Shown piece after piece: positions 37,332 to 46,136 of a stretch of DNA of 64,000 bases; position 1 is the first letter of the stretch, and every line of letters begins with the position of its first letter. The position numbers and the translations under genes were made by a program. Origin of the DNA: Halapricum desulfuricans (GTDB lineage: Archaea > Halobacteriota > Halobacteria > Halobacteriales > Haloarculaceae); assembly GCF_017094505.1 (NCBI RefSeq), contig NZ_CP064787.1, positions 1,116,001-1,180,000 of the forward strand. Reading direction: 5' to 3'. The notes under the pieces were generated by a model. It made no database searches. It worked only from the letters and a program-made list of their open reading frames with translations, and was not told where the DNA came from.

Positions 37332-38728
37332 GGTTCCTCCAGTGCCACGAGCGTCTCCCCGTCCCAGAGATAGAGCCGGCCGTCACTGACGAGAATCGAG
37401 TGGACTGTCCGCCATACCGGCTCCGTGCTGCCCGACTCCGAGCGCTTTGATTTGATCCGCCAGCGTTCGGCCCCATCGTCGAGTGCGTACGCGAAGACTG
37501 ACGACGGATCGCTGAAGAACCCGTGTTGTGTCCCGAGGTATACGGTTGTGTCGCCGATAGCGATCGATCGGACATAGCGCGTTTCCGGCACGGTCGTCTG
37601 CCAGCGCTGCTGGCCGCTGTCCCGGTCGAATCCGACCAGGAAAATGGGGAGTTCGTTTTCGCTGTTCCATCTCTGGCTGTCCGTTTGTCCGACTGTGGTC
37701 ACGAGAGACTCCGGACCGGCGGCGAGATGGACGTGTGCCCGGTTTCCCACTTCGATCGTATTCTGCCACTGTTGGTCGAGTGTCTCGGTATCGTACGTTT
37801 CGATGCGCAACTGCTTGCCGGTCGAAACCAGTGTGACGGCCCCGTCTCGCAGAATTGCTCTGGCCACATTCGGCACGTTGGCTCGTGCAAGCTCGCGACC
37901 GTCGTGGTCGAACAGGTATAGTTTCGAAGCGTTGAGCGTCGTGTCTACGACAACGAGTCTGTCGGTATCCGCTAGCAATATCGGCGGGCCAGCAGCAACG
38001 AGTCTGTCAGTATCCGCTGGCGATATCACCTTGCCAGCAGTATCGAGGTCGCTCATCCATCGCTGGCGGCCGTCGTCGACGTCGATTGCGCGAATCCGCA
38101 TCGGATTCCGGGGCTCGGCATAAAACCACGTTCCACCCGCGGTCGCTGTTGTCTGACCCGGTTTCGCCTCGCCCCATCCGCGTGGTGGCAAGCGCTGTTT
38201 GATCCAGCGCCGGGGAGCCACTCCACCGGAGGGGTTGAGTCCGCTCGTTCGGTATCGGCGGTGGTTCCGTCGGGTGCCGATTCCGCTGTGTGTATATCCG
38301 CTAGCGAGAACGACACCGTCGGCGTATGTCCGTGTGCCGGCAACGCCGTAAACCGCGCTGAGATCCGAAATCTGAAACTGTATGTCGCCGTTCGCGCTGT
38401 CGACTGCGTACAGTGTCTCGCTGTCTCCAGTGTGTGTGGCCGGTGCGGGGTACGATCTCTCGACCGAGTTCGGGCCCACAAACAGCGTCCCGTCGACGAG
38501 AAACAGCGACGCGTAAAATCCATCGTCGAACGGTTGTCGCCACGCGATTTCAGCGTCTTCGACCGGGCCCGATGTTGGCGAGTAGTTTGTCTGACCGGCG
38601 TCGGCTTGTGGTACTGGCCAGTCGGCCGGGTCGAAGTTCGTCCGACTGCCGAGAGACAGACACCCTGCAGCTGAGCCCAGTACTATCCCGGACCCCCCGA
38701 GAAAGGCACGACGCGACAGCTGTTGCAT
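37328..38728 (-). CDS. PQQ-like beta-propeller lipoprotein (module copy B)
   Basis: The product has 466 residues. MQQLSRRAFLGGSGIVLGSA followed by AGC is a Tat signal with a lipobox. Propeller blades show the usual L(Y/F)-x-(V/L)D and W strands: ETLYAVDSANGDIQFQIS, IRAIDVDDGRQRWMSDLD, FLVGFDRDSGQQRWQTTVP, VFAYALDDGAERWRIKS, and the closing LYLWDGETLVALEEP. It probably forms six to eight blades; no quinone-binding residues can be assigned. A 45-bp tandem duplication lies at 37951-38040. It is 31% or so similar by eye to the copy at 39854 and is coupled to the membrane gene downstream. Confidence 0.85.
   Translation of the reverse strand: MQQLSRRAFLGGSGIVLGSAAGCLSLGSRTNFDPADWPVPQADAGQTNYSPTSGPVEDAEIAWRQPFDDGFYASLFLVDGTLFVGPNSVERSYPAPATHTGDSETLYAVDSANGDIQFQISDLSAVYGVAGTRTYADGVVLASGYTHSGIGTRRNHRRYRTSGLNPSGGVAPRRWIKQRLPPRGWGEAKPGQTTATAGGTWFYAEPRNPMRIRAIDVDDGRQRWMSDLDTAGKVISPADTDRLVAAGPPILLADTDRLVVVDTTLNASKLYLFDHDGRELARANVPNVARAILRDGAVTLVSTGKQLRIETYDTETLDQQWQNTIEVGNRAHVHLAAGPESLVTTVGQTDSQRWNSENELPIFLVGFDRDSGQQRWQTTVPETRYVRSIAIGDTTVYLGTQHGFFSDPSSVFAYALDDGAERWRIKSKRSESGSTEPVWRTVHSILVSDGRLYLWDGETLVALEEP
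37951..38040. repeat. 45-bp tandem duplication inside the propeller gene
   Basis: Two adjacent 45-bp units (37951-37995 and 37996-38040) both begin CAACGAGTCTGTC and end GCCAGCAG; I count seven differences. In protein this repeats DTDRLV(A/V)... over 15 residues (ADTDRLVAAGPPILL then ADTDRLVVVD). The frame is kept, so the duplication lengthens a blade loop. Confidence 0.85.
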
Positions 38729-38789
38729 ACTCGTTATTCGAATGAAATAAACAAAAAGTTTCGTATCCTGTCGAAGAACGATTCTCCTG

Positions 38790-39851
38790 TTACCCACTAT
38801 CGATAATCGACGAACGTGATGTCACGTCCCGTCGTACGTCCCGGTAGACGTACGCCATCAACAGTGCGTGGAGCGAACCGACGAGTGCTGTCCCGACAAC
38901 TGTCGCGAGTGCCAGCCCGATCACTGGATTGGACGCCACAGTGGTCAAATGGGCTGCCCAGCGGACGAAGACGCCCACCCAGAAGACGATCAGCACGGTA
39001 CGCGTCGTCATCCCACTGTTTGCGATCGAGGAGTTACTCCAGCGGATCGCCTCAATGGGCCCTCGACCGTCTCTCATGATTGTTACGGGTGCGACGAACA
39101 GCCGTCCAGCGACCGCGACGATCGCGACGATACCGAGTGCCCCGGCGATTCCGACCCAGGAGACCTGTTCGAGGCGCGGTGTCGACCAGGAGCCGAGTGC
39201 CATAGCGAGCAGCGCGACGACGATCGCTCCGGCGTAGATCGCGGCGTGTTCGAAACGCGACAGCGGTATCGACCAGAGAGACGCGTCCGTTCCACGCCGG
39301 ACTGAGACGAGCGCGATAGCGAGAATTACACCGATCCACAGCAGAGTAGCGACGATGAGGACTCCGACGAGGAGTGTGAGTTCTGTTTCGGAGATCTCGG
39401 TCCCGAGTTCACGGAGCGGCGGTATCAAGACGTGGACAGCACCAACGGTTACGAACGCATAGCCCACGAGGTATCCAAGACGTGACAGCGGGGGCAGGCG
39501 AGCCGACGTGTTCGGATCAGACCACCACCAGACGAGTCCGGCACCGAGTGTCACGGCAATGACTGAGCCCACCCACAGTCCGATGGCCGCTGCCAAGGGG
39601 GCCGGGTACAGGCCGAACAGCGCCGCTGGCTCTAGTATGACCGGATCGACCCAGACCGGGACCATCGTCGGCCTGATCGACAGGATGGGATTGGTCGAGA
39701 TCCGGTCCGCAAGCGGGATCGACAGCCGGCGATAGGCCAGTATCGCTCCGAACGAGAGAGTACCGACGACGGTGAAGACCGCAGCGTAGACTGCAACTGT
39801 CCTCGCTCGTTGTCGCCACGTTCGACGTTTGCGAGGCGTATGGCTGACCAT
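38790..39851 (-). CDS. Polytopic membrane protein of the propeller/membrane module (copy A)
   Basis: The product has 353 residues and about seven to eight hydrophobic segments (for example AVYAAVFTVVGTLSFGAILA, LWVGSVIAVTLGAGLVWWWS). The shared paralogue motif is FVAPVTIMRDGRGPIEAIRW near residue 275, and the C-terminus ends with a short polar tail. It is 75 residues longer than copy B, mainly through an extended N-terminal half. It begins 2 nt after the stop of the upstream propeller gene, so the pair should be one operon. The function is unknown. Confidence 0.7.
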   Translation of the reverse strand: MVSHTPRKRRTWRQRARTVAVYAAVFTVVGTLSFGAILAYRRLSIPLADRISTNPILSIRPTMVPVWVDPVILEPAALFGLYPAPLAAAIGLWVGSVIAVTLGAGLVWWWSDPNTSARLPPLSRLGYLVGYAFVTVGAVHVLIPPLRELGTEISETELTLLVGVLIVATLLWIGVILAIALVSVRRGTDASLWSIPLSRFEHAAIYAGAIVVALLAMALGSWSTPRLEQVSWVGIAGALGIVAIVAVAGRLFVAPVTIMRDGRGPIEAIRWSNSSIANSGMTTRTVLIVFWVGVFVRWAAHLTTVASNPVIGLALATVVGTALVGSLHALLMAYVYRDVRRDVTSRSSIIDSG

Positions 39852-39853
39852 CG

Positions 39854-41236
39854 TTATGGTTCCTCCAGTGCGACGAGTAGGTCCCCGTACGGGACAAGTA
39901 CCTTCGAATCAGCGATGATCGGACGGTGGATACCGCTATCGACCCGGTCGGGCAACGTGACTACCCACAGAGAATCACCAGACGCTGGATCTAATGCGTA
40001 CGCGTGCGGCCCCGGTTCACGAGGCCCCGCAACGTACAGGGCGTCGTCAGTCCCCGTCAGCCGGATCGTCCCGGGGAACTGTCGCGCCCACTCGATCGTC
40101 CCGTCGGATCGGTCAAAGGCGAGTACGACCGGATCGTGCCCTATCTCAGTGTCTACTGCCGCAAATAATCGATCCAGTCCGACGACGATATCGCCGACAC
40201 CGGTCGGCGTGCCAGCGATTCGCTCGGAGACCGCCGATCCATCCAGTACCTGTCTCGACTCGCCGGACTCGGCGCTGACCGCCGTGATGGATGGGGCCGC
40301 CGCTTCGGTCCTTCGATCCCGGAAATAGGCCACTCCGTCCCGGACTGCTTCGAGGTGATCCGTCGGCCCGATCTCGACGCGCTGGCGGACCGACGAACCG
40401 TCGAGTATGGTTATCTTCCCGCCTTCTTCGTCGGCGATCGATGCATAGGCCAGCCCGTCTTCGACGCGAAGTCGGTAGATACCGTGTGAGACTGTGTTCT
40501 CCCACTCGATGCGTCCGTCGTCGGCGTCGATCGCGACGACCCGATAGGGCGGTTCGGAGTCGGGGATCACCGTCACGACCGTCCCGTCTTCTATCCGGCC
40601 AGCGGCCGCGGTGTGCCCGAAGTCGCGAGGTGCGCCGGCTGTCCACCGCTGTGGCCTGTCACACCACGCCCGACCGTCGGTCGGTGGCTGGAACCCTCTC
40701 AGACTGACGTCGTCATTCCAGCTGTCCGAGGGGGAGCGAGGGGCCGCCCCGATGAGTGTTCCGTCTGTATACGTGCCAGTCCGGGCGACGCCGACCGGGG
40801 TGCGATGCGGACAGACGTTAGTCTCGACGATCGTCCCGTCAGACAGGTCAACGACCGTCCCCCATACCCCGGAGAGATACGCGTGGTCGCCAACGACGAC
40901 CAGAGGAGTCCGGCCGTACTCCCAAATGGAGCCCCCGCTGGCGGCGTTCGTGAGGTCCCCGTATCGGCGTCGCTCATAGTCATTCTGCCATTTCTTGTCG
41001 ATGACGGTGTACAGACTATTGCTCACGGGTGCCTTCCAGGCGATTTCGGCATTCTGGGTCGGCGGCGATCCGTCCGGTTTGTAGAACGTCGCTCCGGCGT
41101 CGTACCCTCGCTGTGGCCAATCGCTCGCGGGAGGTATCGAGGGGTCACGATCGAGACACCCCGATCCGAGCGCCAGCGCCGACGCGACTCCACCCAGCAT
41201 CGACCGACGGGACCACGTTCCACCCAGTGCGTCCAT
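39854..41236 (-). CDS. PQQ-like beta-propeller lipoprotein (module copy A)
   Basis: The product has 460 residues. MDALGGTWSRRSMLGGVASA leads to a Tat motif and the lipobox GSGC. The mature part opens SDWPQRGYDAGATFYKPDG, closely parallel to the other copy (DWPVPQADAGQTNYSPTSG), with QNAEIAWKAPVSNSLYTV against EDAEIAWRQPFDDGFYAS. Blade motifs include YRVVAIDADDGRIEWEN, VLAFDRSDGTIEWARQFPG, AYALDPASGDSLWVVTLP, and the closing LLVALEEP, identical in the last five residues to copy B. It heads the four-gene run. Extracytoplasmic binding or scaffolding is inferred. Confidence 0.85.
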   Translation of the reverse strand: MDALGGTWSRRSMLGGVASALALGSGCLDRDPSIPPASDWPQRGYDAGATFYKPDGSPPTQNAEIAWKAPVSNSLYTVIDKKWQNDYERRRYGDLTNAASGGSIWEYGRTPLVVVGDHAYLSGVWGTVVDLSDGTIVETNVCPHRTPVGVARTGTYTDGTLIGAAPRSPSDSWNDDVSLRGFQPPTDGRAWCDRPQRWTAGAPRDFGHTAAAGRIEDGTVVTVIPDSEPPYRVVAIDADDGRIEWENTVSHGIYRLRVEDGLAYASIADEEGGKITILDGSSVRQRVEIGPTDHLEAVRDGVAYFRDRRTEAAAPSITAVSAESGESRQVLDGSAVSERIAGTPTGVGDIVVGLDRLFAAVDTEIGHDPVVLAFDRSDGTIEWARQFPGTIRLTGTDDALYVAGPREPGPHAYALDPASGDSLWVVTLPDRVDSGIHRPIIADSKVLVPYGDLLVALEEP

Positions 41237-41507
41237 ATAGTGGCCCACTAATTAACAAGACAAGAGTTTTATGTTTCTGTCAGAGGCAACGTTTTCCATC
41301 GAACACCCCCTCGGTTATTGTATATGAAATTAAACACCATATATCTCGCACGGTCTTCTGGAATTGTGCTCGGTCCAGAATAATACCTTATTTATTTTAA
41401 ACGTTCGGTTGGCGGTTCTGTGGCGTGCTAGTACCGGTGCGACCGCGCTACTTCGTGCGGTCGACCCGGAAGGGACGTACAACGGTCACGATGACACTCG
41501 TGTTCGA
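41237..41507. other. 271-bp intergenic region, AT-rich on the propeller side
   Basis: Near 41265-41275 the minus strand has CATAAAACT about 30 nt before the propeller start, a plausible TATA box. The middle (41300-41400) is AT-rich with no ORF. At 41435-41471 lies one copy of a 37-bp repeat that can form a hairpin 37 nt after the dtdA stop. I see no RNA gene here. Confidence 0.4.
41435..41471 (-). repeat. 37-bp dispersed repeat, copy 1 (hairpin-forming)
   Basis: On the minus strand this reads TTCCGGGTCGACCGCACGAA and then 17 more bases ending CGCACCG. The first 20 bases are identical to 45263-45282 on the plus strand and the remaining 17 differ at four positions. GACCGC and GCGGTC arms can pair. 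It is located just downstream of dtdA and could act as its 3'-end structure. Confidence 0.6.
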
Positions 41508-42845
41508 CTACAACGGAAACCGGTGCTCGCGGTCGACATGGACGGCGTCGGGATCGATCGTTCGACCGTCGACCTCGACGGGCTGGCCGGCCGACAGTTT
41601 CCCGAACGCCGGGCCCTCGGGAACGCCGAGCGTCGCGGCCTTCTCGGGGTCGAACGCCCGCTCGCGTGCGACGACGGCGTCGTCGGTTCGCTCGACGGAC
41701 TCGTATTTCGTCGCGAGAATCTCGGCGAACTCGTCGACGATCGACGCGCGTGCTCCTTTCGTCGAGAGTGCGACCCGCCCGCCGAGTTTCGTCCCGCCCT
41801 CGACGGTCTCGAACCCGACTGCCCGCCGGCGGACGGCCGCACGCGCACGGTCGGGATCGATCCCCTGGACTTCCTCGAGGAGGTCAGCCGGCAGATCGAG
41901 GACGGCGAGCGGTCCCTCGTGGTCGGCGGCGGGGTCGCCCAGTCGGACCCCTTCGTCGATCCGGCCGAGCGCGTCCTCGACCCCCTCGACAGTCGACAGG
42001 GGCACGCCGGTCGTCTCGCGGGCGAACGTCTCGCCGACGACGCGGTAGCCAAGCGACTCGATCGTCGAGGCGAGTTCCGGCCGGTCGTCGTCAAGCAGCG
42101 CGTACGCCGCCTCGCTCGCCTCGAAGGCCGCCCGGAGCACGTCCGTGTCAGGCTCGCCCATCGCCTCCAGCGCCCAGTCTGCACCGATGTGGCCGATCGA
42201 CCAGTCGGTCTCGCGGACGACCCGCTCGAACCGCGGGACGTAGTGGCCGCCGCCGAACCCGACGAGGTGACGACGCGCTCCGTTTTCCCGTGGCGCGTCG
42301 GGCGCGATGGCGCGCAGATCGAGGATCGCCTTCGCGACCGCCCGTGCCGGGTCGGGGTCGTCCCACTGCGGTTCGGCGCTGCCGACCTCGACGAACATCG
42401 AGGGCGTGTCGATGTCGGTCGGGCCGTGGTGGGTGCACTCCATGCCGGCGTCGTAGTCCTCGGGCGCGTGACGCGCGAGCGCCTCGACGACGGCGGCGTG
42501 GGCGTTCGGCGCGGCGCGGGCGAACGAGCCGTCCTCCCCGCCGTACTCGGCCGGGCCGAAGTTGCCCGTGTGGTGTGCCGTCAGGAGCTTGCCGGTCTCG
42601 CCGGCGTGTTTGGAGGCGAACACCAGCAGGTCTGGATCGTCGAAGACCGCGTCGACCGCCTCGAGTTCGAGGTGTCTGGTCTCGAACTCCCGGAGTTCGA
42701 CGTCCTCGAGTCGGTAAACGTCACCGCCCCCGTCAGCGTCCGGCCGACGCTCGTCGGTCTCGACGGTCCAGTCCGCCAGCGCCAGCAACTGCTCGCCGAT
42801 GTTGACCGACGCTCGGTCGGCCCGTGAGACGACGATCCCCAGCAT
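41508..42845 (-). CDS. dtdA: D-aminoacyl-tRNA deacylase, archaeal DtdA/GEK1 type
   Basis: The product has 445 residues. It hydrolyses D-aminoacyl-tRNAs and so proofreads translation for chirality. The N-terminal MLGIVVSRADRASVNIGEQL fixes the start. Family motifs are HHTGNFGPAEYGGEDG, MECTHHGPTDIDTPSMFVEV, HLVGFGGGHYVPRFE and TDWSIGHIGADWALEAMG. The last 170 residues, beyond the minimal catalytic domain, are the extension normally seen in haloarchaeal members. It is a single gene in a region rich in tRNA-modification genes (arcS is at 43469). Confidence 0.95.
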   Translation of the reverse strand: MLGIVVSRADRASVNIGEQLLALADWTVETDERRPDADGGGDVYRLEDVELREFETRHLELEAVDAVFDDPDLLVFASKHAGETGKLLTAHHTGNFGPAEYGGEDGSFARAAPNAHAAVVEALARHAPEDYDAGMECTHHGPTDIDTPSMFVEVGSAEPQWDDPDPARAVAKAILDLRAIAPDAPRENGARRHLVGFGGGHYVPRFERVVRETDWSIGHIGADWALEAMGEPDTDVLRAAFEASEAAYALLDDDRPELASTIESLGYRVVGETFARETTGVPLSTVEGVEDALGRIDEGVRLGDPAADHEGPLAVLDLPADLLEEVQGIDPDRARAAVRRRAVGFETVEGGTKLGGRVALSTKGARASIVDEFAEILATKYESVERTDDAVVARERAFDPEKAATLGVPEGPAFGKLSAGQPVEVDGRTIDPDAVHVDREHRFPL

Positions 42846-43062
42846 CAGTCGGACGCCCCATTTACAGTCGGTTCCTGCCCCGCCCCAGTTCCGACAGTCG
42901 CAAGTGGGCGGTCCCACGGTACGTCCGGCGAAGCCGAGCTCTCGATCATGCTACTCCGTCGAGTAGATTACTACTGAGACGGATTACTGTAACGATTTGC
43001 CGGTCCGGTCACCACATAGCGGGCGGTCGATGCGGTACGGGCTGACGATACTCCGTCTGGCA

Positions 43063-43449
43063 TCACCGCATCCGGACGTACGCCAGCCAGCAAGCGAGCG
43101 CGACTGTCGCGCCGAGGCCGTTAGCGACCGCGTCCGCGGCGCTCGCGTGACGGTACGGCACCAGCAACTGTAGTCCTTCGACGAACAGACCGTAGGCCGT
43201 CACGACCAGAACCGACGCCGCGCCGCCTGACAGCGGCGACTCCGCGTCACCGACGATCGCCGCGAGCACTGCCGTCTCCAGCACGACGTAGGCCAGCGCG
43301 TGCAGCCACAGATCCAGCCCCAGTCCGAACGGGCCGGTCCGGGCGACGGCGTCGCCGGCCGGGACGAGCGCCGACGCGAGGATCGCGAGCGCGACCGCCG
43401 CGACGATCGCGAGTCGTCGGGAGCGATTCGAGTCCACGGGTGATCTCAT
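43063..43449 (-). CDS. VanZ-family small membrane protein
   Basis: The product has 128 residues and four hydrophobic segments. VanZ-like signatures are DLWLHALAYVVLETAVLAA, AYGLFVEGLQLLVPYRHAS, and ASAADAVANGLGATVAL (the D-x3-N motif). Its function outside glycopeptide-resistance clusters is unknown, and archaea lack peptidoglycan. It is downstream of arcS with 19 bp between them and probably co-transcribed. The 217 bp between it and dtdA hold nothing recognisable. Confidence 0.88.
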   Translation of the reverse strand: MRSPVDSNRSRRLAIVAAVALAILASALVPAGDAVARTGPFGLGLDLWLHALAYVVLETAVLAAIVGDAESPLSGGAASVLVVTAYGLFVEGLQLLVPYRHASAADAVANGLGATVALACWLAYVRMR

Positions 43450-43468
43450 CGTGACCGTTGGAAGTCTG

Positions 43469-45217
43469 TCACCGCGTTTCGGTGTGGCGGACTTCGCTTG
43501 CGATCCCGCGGGTGCTCTCGGCCATCTCCGGGCCGGACATCTCCGCGCGGCCGACCGAGACGGCGCTCGGCCCCTCGAAGACGACCTCGTCGCCGACGCG
43601 GATGTCCTCGTCGGCGTCGACGACTCCGGGCGCGAGGACGCTCCCGCGCGGGACGAAATCGTCGATCTCGGCGCGCTTGGTCGGGACGTCGCTGTCGAGC
43701 CAGCGTTTCGCGCCCGCCAGCGTCAGCGACAGCGTCCCGTAGGTGGGCACCAGCGCCGCCAGTTGCTCGCCGTCGGCGTCGTGGGCGCGCAGTTTGGGAT
43801 AGCGGCTCTCGATGTGCAGGTCCTCGAAGAGTTCATCACCCGCGCCATCGCCGAACTGGTAGTCGGCGATCGCCCGGAGCGTGTTGTGCTGGCGCTCGCG
43901 CTTGCGGTACTTGGGTTCGCCCGAGAGCGCGCTCGCGAGGTTCGACAGCGAGTCGGCGTCGGTCGGGTGCCCGGCGACGGTGTACTCGAAGTCGATCCCC
44001 AGCCGGTCCTCGACGCGCTCGACGATCGGCAGGTAGTCCTCTGGGAGGTGGGCGATGTATCGGGGGTAGTCGTTGCGCTCGAGATAGGCCTCGAGCACGT
44101 CGGCGACGAACTCGATCTCGGTCGCGCTCCAGCGGCCGGTCACGACCGAGTCGTAGTGCTGGGCGGGGTAGGTCAGCTCCAGCTCCTGTGGCACGACGCC
44201 GATCGGCGACGTCATCGAGACGGTGTGACCGCGGAACTGGATGGCGTCGTGGAACCGGCCGTGGCTCCGCGACTCGCTGTAGGGTTTGCGCGCCGAACAG
44301 GGCACCAGCACCAGCGGGGCGTCGAAGCGGTTGCGATAGCGCCCCGTGACCCGCTCGGCGAAGCGCTGAATTTCGACCCGCCGGAGCGTGTCGTCGCTTG
44401 CAGCGGTCAGCTCGGCCCCGCGGACGATCGGCGTCCGCTGTTCGAGGTAGGCGTACTGCTGGTCGAGCCGCCGGAAGGCGGCGGTCAGCCACTGCTCGTG
44501 GCGGGCCTGTCCCTCGAGGTAATCGCGGAGCCGGCCGGCGCGGATCCGCTCGCGAACGCGGGCGAGTTCGGCCTGCAGGGCGTTGACGTTGTGCTCGATA
44601 CAGTCCTCGCGGTCGGCCTGCTCGGCGGGTTGCTGGCAGGCCGGGCACGAGCAGGGCAACTCCGCCAGATCCTCCAGGAAGGCTTCCCCGTCGCCAGTGA
44701 GGTACTTGCCCTGCGTTCCCCTGATGACAGCGCGGTCGGTATCGACGAGATCGACGCCGGCGTAGGCGAGCGTGGCGACGTTGGCGGGCGTCGCGACCCC
44801 GGGCAGGTAGAGCGCGCTGTCGGCCGGAATCGCCTCGCGGACGGCGACGATCGTCTCGACGAACGCCTCGGCGTGGCCGACGATCCCCTGTGCGCCCGAG
44901 AGGACGTAGACGTCCGAACCGAAATCGGTCGCCGTCTCGCGAGAGACGACGACGCCGCTGGGGGCATCGAGTTCGGGATACTCGGGGGCGAACGCCTCCT
45001 GGACTTCCTCGGGTGTACCGCTGGGGAACCCGCGATGAGGCAAGATCGTTACCCTGCTGGGGTCGCCCTCGGGCAGTTCGCGGCGCTCGGGCCACTGACT
45101 TGCGGCGTCGTCGACGACGTCGTCGGCGATCGCCGGCGTCCGCACTGACTCGGACAGGCGCAGCTCACCGACCCGCGCGGCCCCGTCGCGGTGGTGAACC
45201 TCGAAGTACTCGGTCAT
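43469..45217 (-). CDS. arcS: Archaeosine synthase ArcS (TgtA2)
   Basis: The product has 582 residues. ArcS takes part in conversion of preQ0 at position 15 of archaeal tRNAs to archaeosine. The N-terminal TGT-like barrel is followed by a Cys pair (LPCSCPACQQP) with a third ligand nearby. The ArcS core motif is PCSARKPYSESRSHGRFHDA (PC-x3-KPY-x2-S-x2-H) near residue 310. A PUA domain ends the protein (KRAEIDDFVPRGSVLAPGVV, RVGDEVVFEGPSAVSVGRAE). Length and order are complete. The gene lies close to dtdA. Confidence 0.96.
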   Translation of the reverse strand: MTEYFEVHHRDGAARVGELRLSESVRTPAIADDVVDDAASQWPERRELPEGDPSRVTILPHRGFPSGTPEEVQEAFAPEYPELDAPSGVVVSRETATDFGSDVYVLSGAQGIVGHAEAFVETIVAVREAIPADSALYLPGVATPANVATLAYAGVDLVDTDRAVIRGTQGKYLTGDGEAFLEDLAELPCSCPACQQPAEQADREDCIEHNVNALQAELARVRERIRAGRLRDYLEGQARHEQWLTAAFRRLDQQYAYLEQRTPIVRGAELTAASDDTLRRVEIQRFAERVTGRYRNRFDAPLVLVPCSARKPYSESRSHGRFHDAIQFRGHTVSMTSPIGVVPQELELTYPAQHYDSVVTGRWSATEIEFVADVLEAYLERNDYPRYIAHLPEDYLPIVERVEDRLGIDFEYTVAGHPTDADSLSNLASALSGEPKYRKRERQHNTLRAIADYQFGDGAGDELFEDLHIESRYPKLRAHDADGEQLAALVPTYGTLSLTLAGAKRWLDSDVPTKRAEIDDFVPRGSVLAPGVVDADEDIRVGDEVVFEGPSAVSVGRAEMSGPEMAESTRGIASEVRHTETR

Positions 45218-45262
45218 ACCTGCTACAGGTCGTGGCGTGTGATAGTGATTACTGTCTGTTTG

Positions 45263-45299
45263 TTCCGGGTCGACCGCACGAAATGGTGCGGACGCACCG
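45263..45299 (+). repeat. 37-bp dispersed repeat, copy 2 (hairpin-forming)
   Basis: This copy begins TTCCGGGTCGACCGCACGAA and forms CCGCAC-GAAATG-GTGCGG, a perfect 6-bp stem. It is the plus-strand counterpart of 41435-41471. It lies between the arcS start and the end of the NUP-like gene, so on the minus strand it could be the 3' end of the NUP transcript or the arcS leader. Confidence 0.55.
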
Positions 45300-45362
45300 C
45301 TACGGCGTTACGGTAATCGCGGCTTTCTCGATGGCGGGCCTACCGAAGGCGAACCGTCGACG

Positions 45363-46136
45363 TCACTCCCCTCGCAAGTCACGCACCGCAGTACTGGCGA
45401 CGCGGTAGGCGTTCTCGACGGCGACCGCGAGGCCGTCTTCCCAGGCGTGGACGCCGCCGTCGCCGTTCGGTCGGTCGTGGTTCGAGATCGAGCGAATCGA
45501 CGCGTAGCGATCAAGCGCGCCGTAGCGAGCCAGCGCGTGAGCCGTCCCGGCGTCCTCGGTGACCGTCGCCCGATAGGGGGCCGTGTCGTACTGTTCGCAG
45601 AGCCACCGGACCTCCTCGGCTCGACCCGTCCCGTGCCAGAACTCTCCCCCGGCGACGACGGTACCCGACGTGACTCTCGCGTCGAGGTCAACGCGTTCGG
45701 CCGCCGAACGAACCTTCGATCGCAGGTACTCGTCCAGTTCGTAGACGTAGTCGCGCGGGCGATAGTCGAGCAACTGGACGCCGTCGTCGGTCCGGTGTTT
45801 GCGGTCCCAGTCGACGACGGCTTCCCCGAGGACGACAGAACCCACCGGGAGTTCGGGCGGGCCGCCGGCGACACCGGCCGTCAGAAACCGCGTCGATCCG
45901 TCGACGAGGTCGCTTTCGAGCAGCCCCGTGACCGTCGTCGCCGCGGCGGTCGGGCCGACGCCAGTTGCGACGACGCCGACCGTCCCGTCGTGAGACACCG
46001 GCGAGCCGTAGTCCGCTGTCGCGCCCGGAATAGATCGTATTTCGGGCCACTCACGATCGAGCCACGGCGAGAGTTCGTCGGCCGGAAGCTCGTCGGTCGC
46101 GAACGCCGTGAGGACGAGGACATCGAGCGCTGTCAC
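45363..46136 (-). CDS. Purine nucleoside permease (NUP)-family / phosphorylase-fold protein
   Basis: The product has 257 residues and a GTG start (M-TALDVLVLTAFATDELPAD). NUP-type motifs are FLTAGVAGGPPELPVGSVVL, VTSGTVVAGGEFWHGTGRAE, ATVTEDAGTAHALARYGALD, and RSISNHDRP, an order close to the nucleoside phosphorylase fold. No membrane segment is present, so intracellular nucleoside cleavage or binding is more likely than transport. GTGA overlaps the stop of the upstream GCS2-type gene, so the two are translationally coupled. Confidence 0.8.
   Translation of the reverse strand: MTALDVLVLTAFATDELPADELSPWLDREWPEIRSIPGATADYGSPVSHDGTVGVVATGVGPTAAATTVTGLLESDLVDGSTRFLTAGVAGGPPELPVGSVVLGEAVVDWDRKHRTDDGVQLLDYRPRDYVYELDEYLRSKVRSAAERVDLDARVTSGTVVAGGEFWHGTGRAEEVRWLCEQYDTAPYRATVTEDAGTAHALARYGALDRYASIRSISNHDRPNGDGGVHAWEDGLAVAVENAYRVASTAVRDLRGE

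Noticed and set aside
41364-42827. Long plus-strand ORF (487 codons) opposite dtdA
   Set aside because: It is the antisense shadow of a well-supported gene in GC-rich DNA; its composition (R/D/V-rich, no motifs) is typical of such shadows.
43451-45148. Long plus-strand ORF (565 codons) opposite arcS
   Set aside because: Antisense to a complete archaeosine synthase; no family motifs and no start context.
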